A stretch of 64,000 nucleotides of DNA from Prevotella sp. AGR2160 (GTDB taxonomy: Bacteria > Bacteroidota > Bacteroidia > Bacteroidales > Bacteroidaceae): the NCBI RefSeq assembly GCF_000424185.1, contig NZ_AUJK01000015.1:1-64000 (forward strand), written 5' to 3'. A program made the position numbers and the translations under genes. Under the pieces are notes generated by a model. The model was given only the letters and a program-made list of their open reading frames with translations, was not told the DNA's origin and ran no database searches. Positions 62,670 through 64,000 of the stretch are shown here, piece by piece; within the stretch, counting starts at the first letter, position 1; every line of letters starts with the position of its first letter.

Positions 62670-62691
62670 GGACATGATTTATCATGATCCG
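62666..62691 (+). repeat. Family A palindrome supplying the ispH stop
   Basis: GTAGGGACATGATTT then ATCATGATCCG. Its TAG (62667-62669) is the ispH stop codon. Confidence 0.88.
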
Positions 62692-62720
62692 CCCCCACAA
62701 TGACCATCAAGCGATCCACC

Positions 62721-62762
62721 GCAGGGGCCGTCCCTTGTGGCGGCCCGTCGGCGGTACGCCGA
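62721..62762 (+). repeat. Family C hairpin
   Basis: GCAGGGGCCGTCCC, TTGTGGCGGCCCG, then TCGGCGG-TA-CGCCGA. Left inner half of the nested palindrome. Confidence 0.85.
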
Positions 62763-62807
62763 ATCCGTCAATGATTTTTTTGCAAAAAGGAATGCCCTAA
62801 CGGGCAT

Positions 62808-62834
62808 CGGGCCGCCACAAGGGACGGCCCCTGC
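62808..62834 (-). repeat. Family C hairpin, inverted
   Basis: On the minus strand GCAGGGGCCGTCCC then TTGTGGCGGCCCG. Right inner half of the nested palindrome. Confidence 0.85.
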
Positions 62835-62851
62835 AATTGGATTGACGGTGG

Positions 62852-62877
62852 CGGATCATGATAAATCATGTCCCTAC
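62852..62877 (-). repeat. Family A palindrome after the porin-like gene
   Basis: On the minus strand TAGGGACATGATTT then ATCATGATCCG, touching the TAG stop of the upstream gene (the two TAGs are adjacent). Confidence 0.88.
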
Positions 62878-63887
62878 TAAAACTCCCAGGTATAGTTGAA
62901 GCTCAGATCGAAGAAATTGGTAGCACGGGCAGCGAAGTTACGTCCAAACTGCCCGATCAACTCCAGATTCTTTAATGGAACAATATGGATGCCGAGGATA
63001 TAATCCTGTGTAGTCGTACCTGCAACGCGCCAGTTGTCATAACGGGCGAAAGGCACCACACGCAGACTCTTCGCTCCCAAAGCCGCGGCAACGTCATATC
63101 CTGCTTCCAGTCCCACACTACGGGCATCAGCATTGCTATAGATGAAGCTGCCGCTGACCGTCCATACATCAGACTGATAGTCGCCGTCAACAGAACCGAA
63201 GAAACTTTTCTTATGGGGCAGTTCGATGGGTGTCGTCTTCTGCACCATTCCCCAGTCGGAAGTACCATAATATCCAGAAGTACCAATCCGCAGTCCTTCC
63301 ACCGGACGATAGTCTGCCCGCAGCAGGCCACCGAGGAAACGCGTGGAGTGTGCCGTAAACTCACTATAAAAATAGGTGGAAGCCTGATAGTCTATTTTAC
63401 CGGATGTACCATAGAACGACACGCCGAAGTCATGCCAAGTGGCAGGCATCACCTCTACCTCACTGTTGGGATCATAGATCGTCAGTGCAGGACCGTAGTT
63501 ATTCAATATACCCACGGGAATATTGAGAATACCCACTTTCATGCCGGCCGCCTGCGACCACTGCTTGTCGAGATACAGCAGGTTCGTGGTATAGTTGTCG
63601 CGGAAGTAATTCTGCCACGCCCCTTCCTGACGGAAACGCTCATACTCAAACTCACCAACGGCATGCCAGCCACGGCCTAATGAAGCCGCCACGTCGATAA
63701 CGACATGAGGAAAATCCCACAATGTAGGATCATTCTCGGCATCATAATGCCGTCCGTAATTAGTCTGGTAGTTGATGGACCCACTGACAGGCGGCTCCAC
63801 CGTTCGACTGCTGTCTACTGCCGTCTCCTGGGCAGAGGATAATGCGGCAGCCATTAATGCTACTGCCACGAAATAAATTCTCAACAT
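62877..63887 (-). CDS. Outer-membrane porin-like beta-barrel protein
   Basis: 336-residue protein with a signal peptide (MLRIYFVAVALMAAALSSAQ). The rest shows alternating hydrophobic strands with aromatic girdles (WHAVGEFEYERFRQEGAWQN, DYRPVEGLRIGTSGYYGTSD, DVWTVSGSFIYSNADA) and ends with an aromatic residue (FDLSFNYTWEF), as barrel proteins do. It resembles uncharacterised porin-like proteins of Bacteroidota; the solute is unknown. The ATG at 63887 is set by the -7 box at 63907-63914. Confidence 0.8.
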   Translation of the reverse strand: MLRIYFVAVALMAAALSSAQETAVDSSRTVEPPVSGSINYQTNYGRHYDAENDPTLWDFPHVVIDVAASLGRGWHAVGEFEYERFRQEGAWQNYFRDNYTTNLLYLDKQWSQAAGMKVGILNIPVGILNNYGPALTIYDPNSEVEVMPATWHDFGVSFYGTSGKIDYQASTYFYSEFTAHSTRFLGGLLRADYRPVEGLRIGTSGYYGTSDWGMVQKTTPIELPHKKSFFGSVDGDYQSDVWTVSGSFIYSNADARSVGLEAGYDVAAALGAKSLRVVPFARYDNWRVAGTTTQDYILGIHIVPLKNLELIGQFGRNFAARATNFFDLSFNYTWEF

Positions 63888-63906
63888 AACTTTTCTTATT
63901 TGTCGG

Positions 63907-63914
63907 CAAAGGTA
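63907..63914 (-). promoter_or_regulatory. -7 element of the porin-like gene
   Basis: TACCTTTG on the minus strand, 19 bp before the ATG. Confidence 0.6.
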
Positions 63915-63971
63915 GTGGTTTCTTTTCAAACAAGACAACACTTCGCAAGAATATACCTACTATTGGGGATG

Positions 63972-64000
63972 CAGGAACATGATTTATAGTGGGTGCGTGG
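63972..64000 (-). repeat. Composite of family A tail and family B, cut by the window edge
   Basis: On the minus strand the edge reads CCACGCACCCACTATA, the tail of family B, followed by AAATCATGTTCCTGC, the tail half of family A. The orientation implies a leftward gene ending just beyond the right edge. Confidence 0.6.

Larger units (their letters stand above)
62666..62877. repeat. 212-bp nested palindrome (A-C-C'-A')
   Basis: Family A (62666-62691), family C (62721-62762), a small hairpin ATGCCC-TAAC-GGGCAT? at about 62792-62807, inverted family C (62808-62834) and inverted family A (62852-62877). Flanks also pair in part (GATCCACCG against CGGTGGCGGATC). The outer ends coincide with the stop codons of two convergent genes. 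No reading frame is seen inside. Confidence 0.8.

Overview
The window reads as chromosome from a Bacteroidota species, most likely Prevotellaceae. Promoters have the Bacteroidota form (TTTG, about 20 bp, TAnnTTTG) and often lie only 5-40 bp before the start codon. Shine-Dalgarno sites are weak. There are type IX secretion (T9SS) genes of the PorE and PorQ type, two secreted proteins with T9SS-like tails, a DUF5686 protein, a RsmF-type methylase and a Bacteroidota-type Mrp protein. Coding sequence is GC-rich and gaps are AT-rich, but many gaps carry GC-rich hairpins.

Layout. 1-400: probable leader of a leftward rRNA operon. 422-5581: a TolC/HlyD/two-permease export operon with no ATPase gene. 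5681-17801: housekeeping (mrp, xseB, ilvE, trmB, xseA, MATE exporter, CMP-kinase-like protein, purT), with a shortened GH115-like protein, a TM2 gene remnant, a lone MNT nucleotidyltransferase and a subtilase. 17802-19073: a REP-associated transposase (RAYT) and its hairpins. 19152-21497: three overlapping surface-sugar genes. 21556-24266: lutABC. 24387-26435: topB. 26512-35677: fabG, LolA-like, FAD oxidoreductase, MMPL exporter, ACP, ketosynthase, YghO-like protein and an AraC regulator, resembling the core and export part of an aryl-polyene-type pathway. 35936-43387: DUF5686, porE, rsmF-like, thyA, folA. 43495-47933: two T9SS-type secreted proteins and an Lrp regulator. 48043-53237: ExbB/ExbD/TonB energy module, tRNA-Ser, TatD and a polyprenyl synthase. 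53323-62669: porQ, cmk, a very large alpha-2-macroglobulin, a DUF1573 protein and ispH. 62877-63887: an outer-membrane barrel.

The most unusual signal is between the genes. At least four families of short palindromes recur. Three sit just after stop codons in a fixed orientation; the best of these (TAGGGACATGAT...ATCATGTTCC) supplies or abuts the stop codon at most of its sites. The fourth family is carried inside the RAYT gene, directly downstream of it, and again 22 kb away. Two of the families combine into a 212-bp nested palindrome between ispH and the last gene.

All calls rest on reading the sequence and recalled family motifs; no database search was run.
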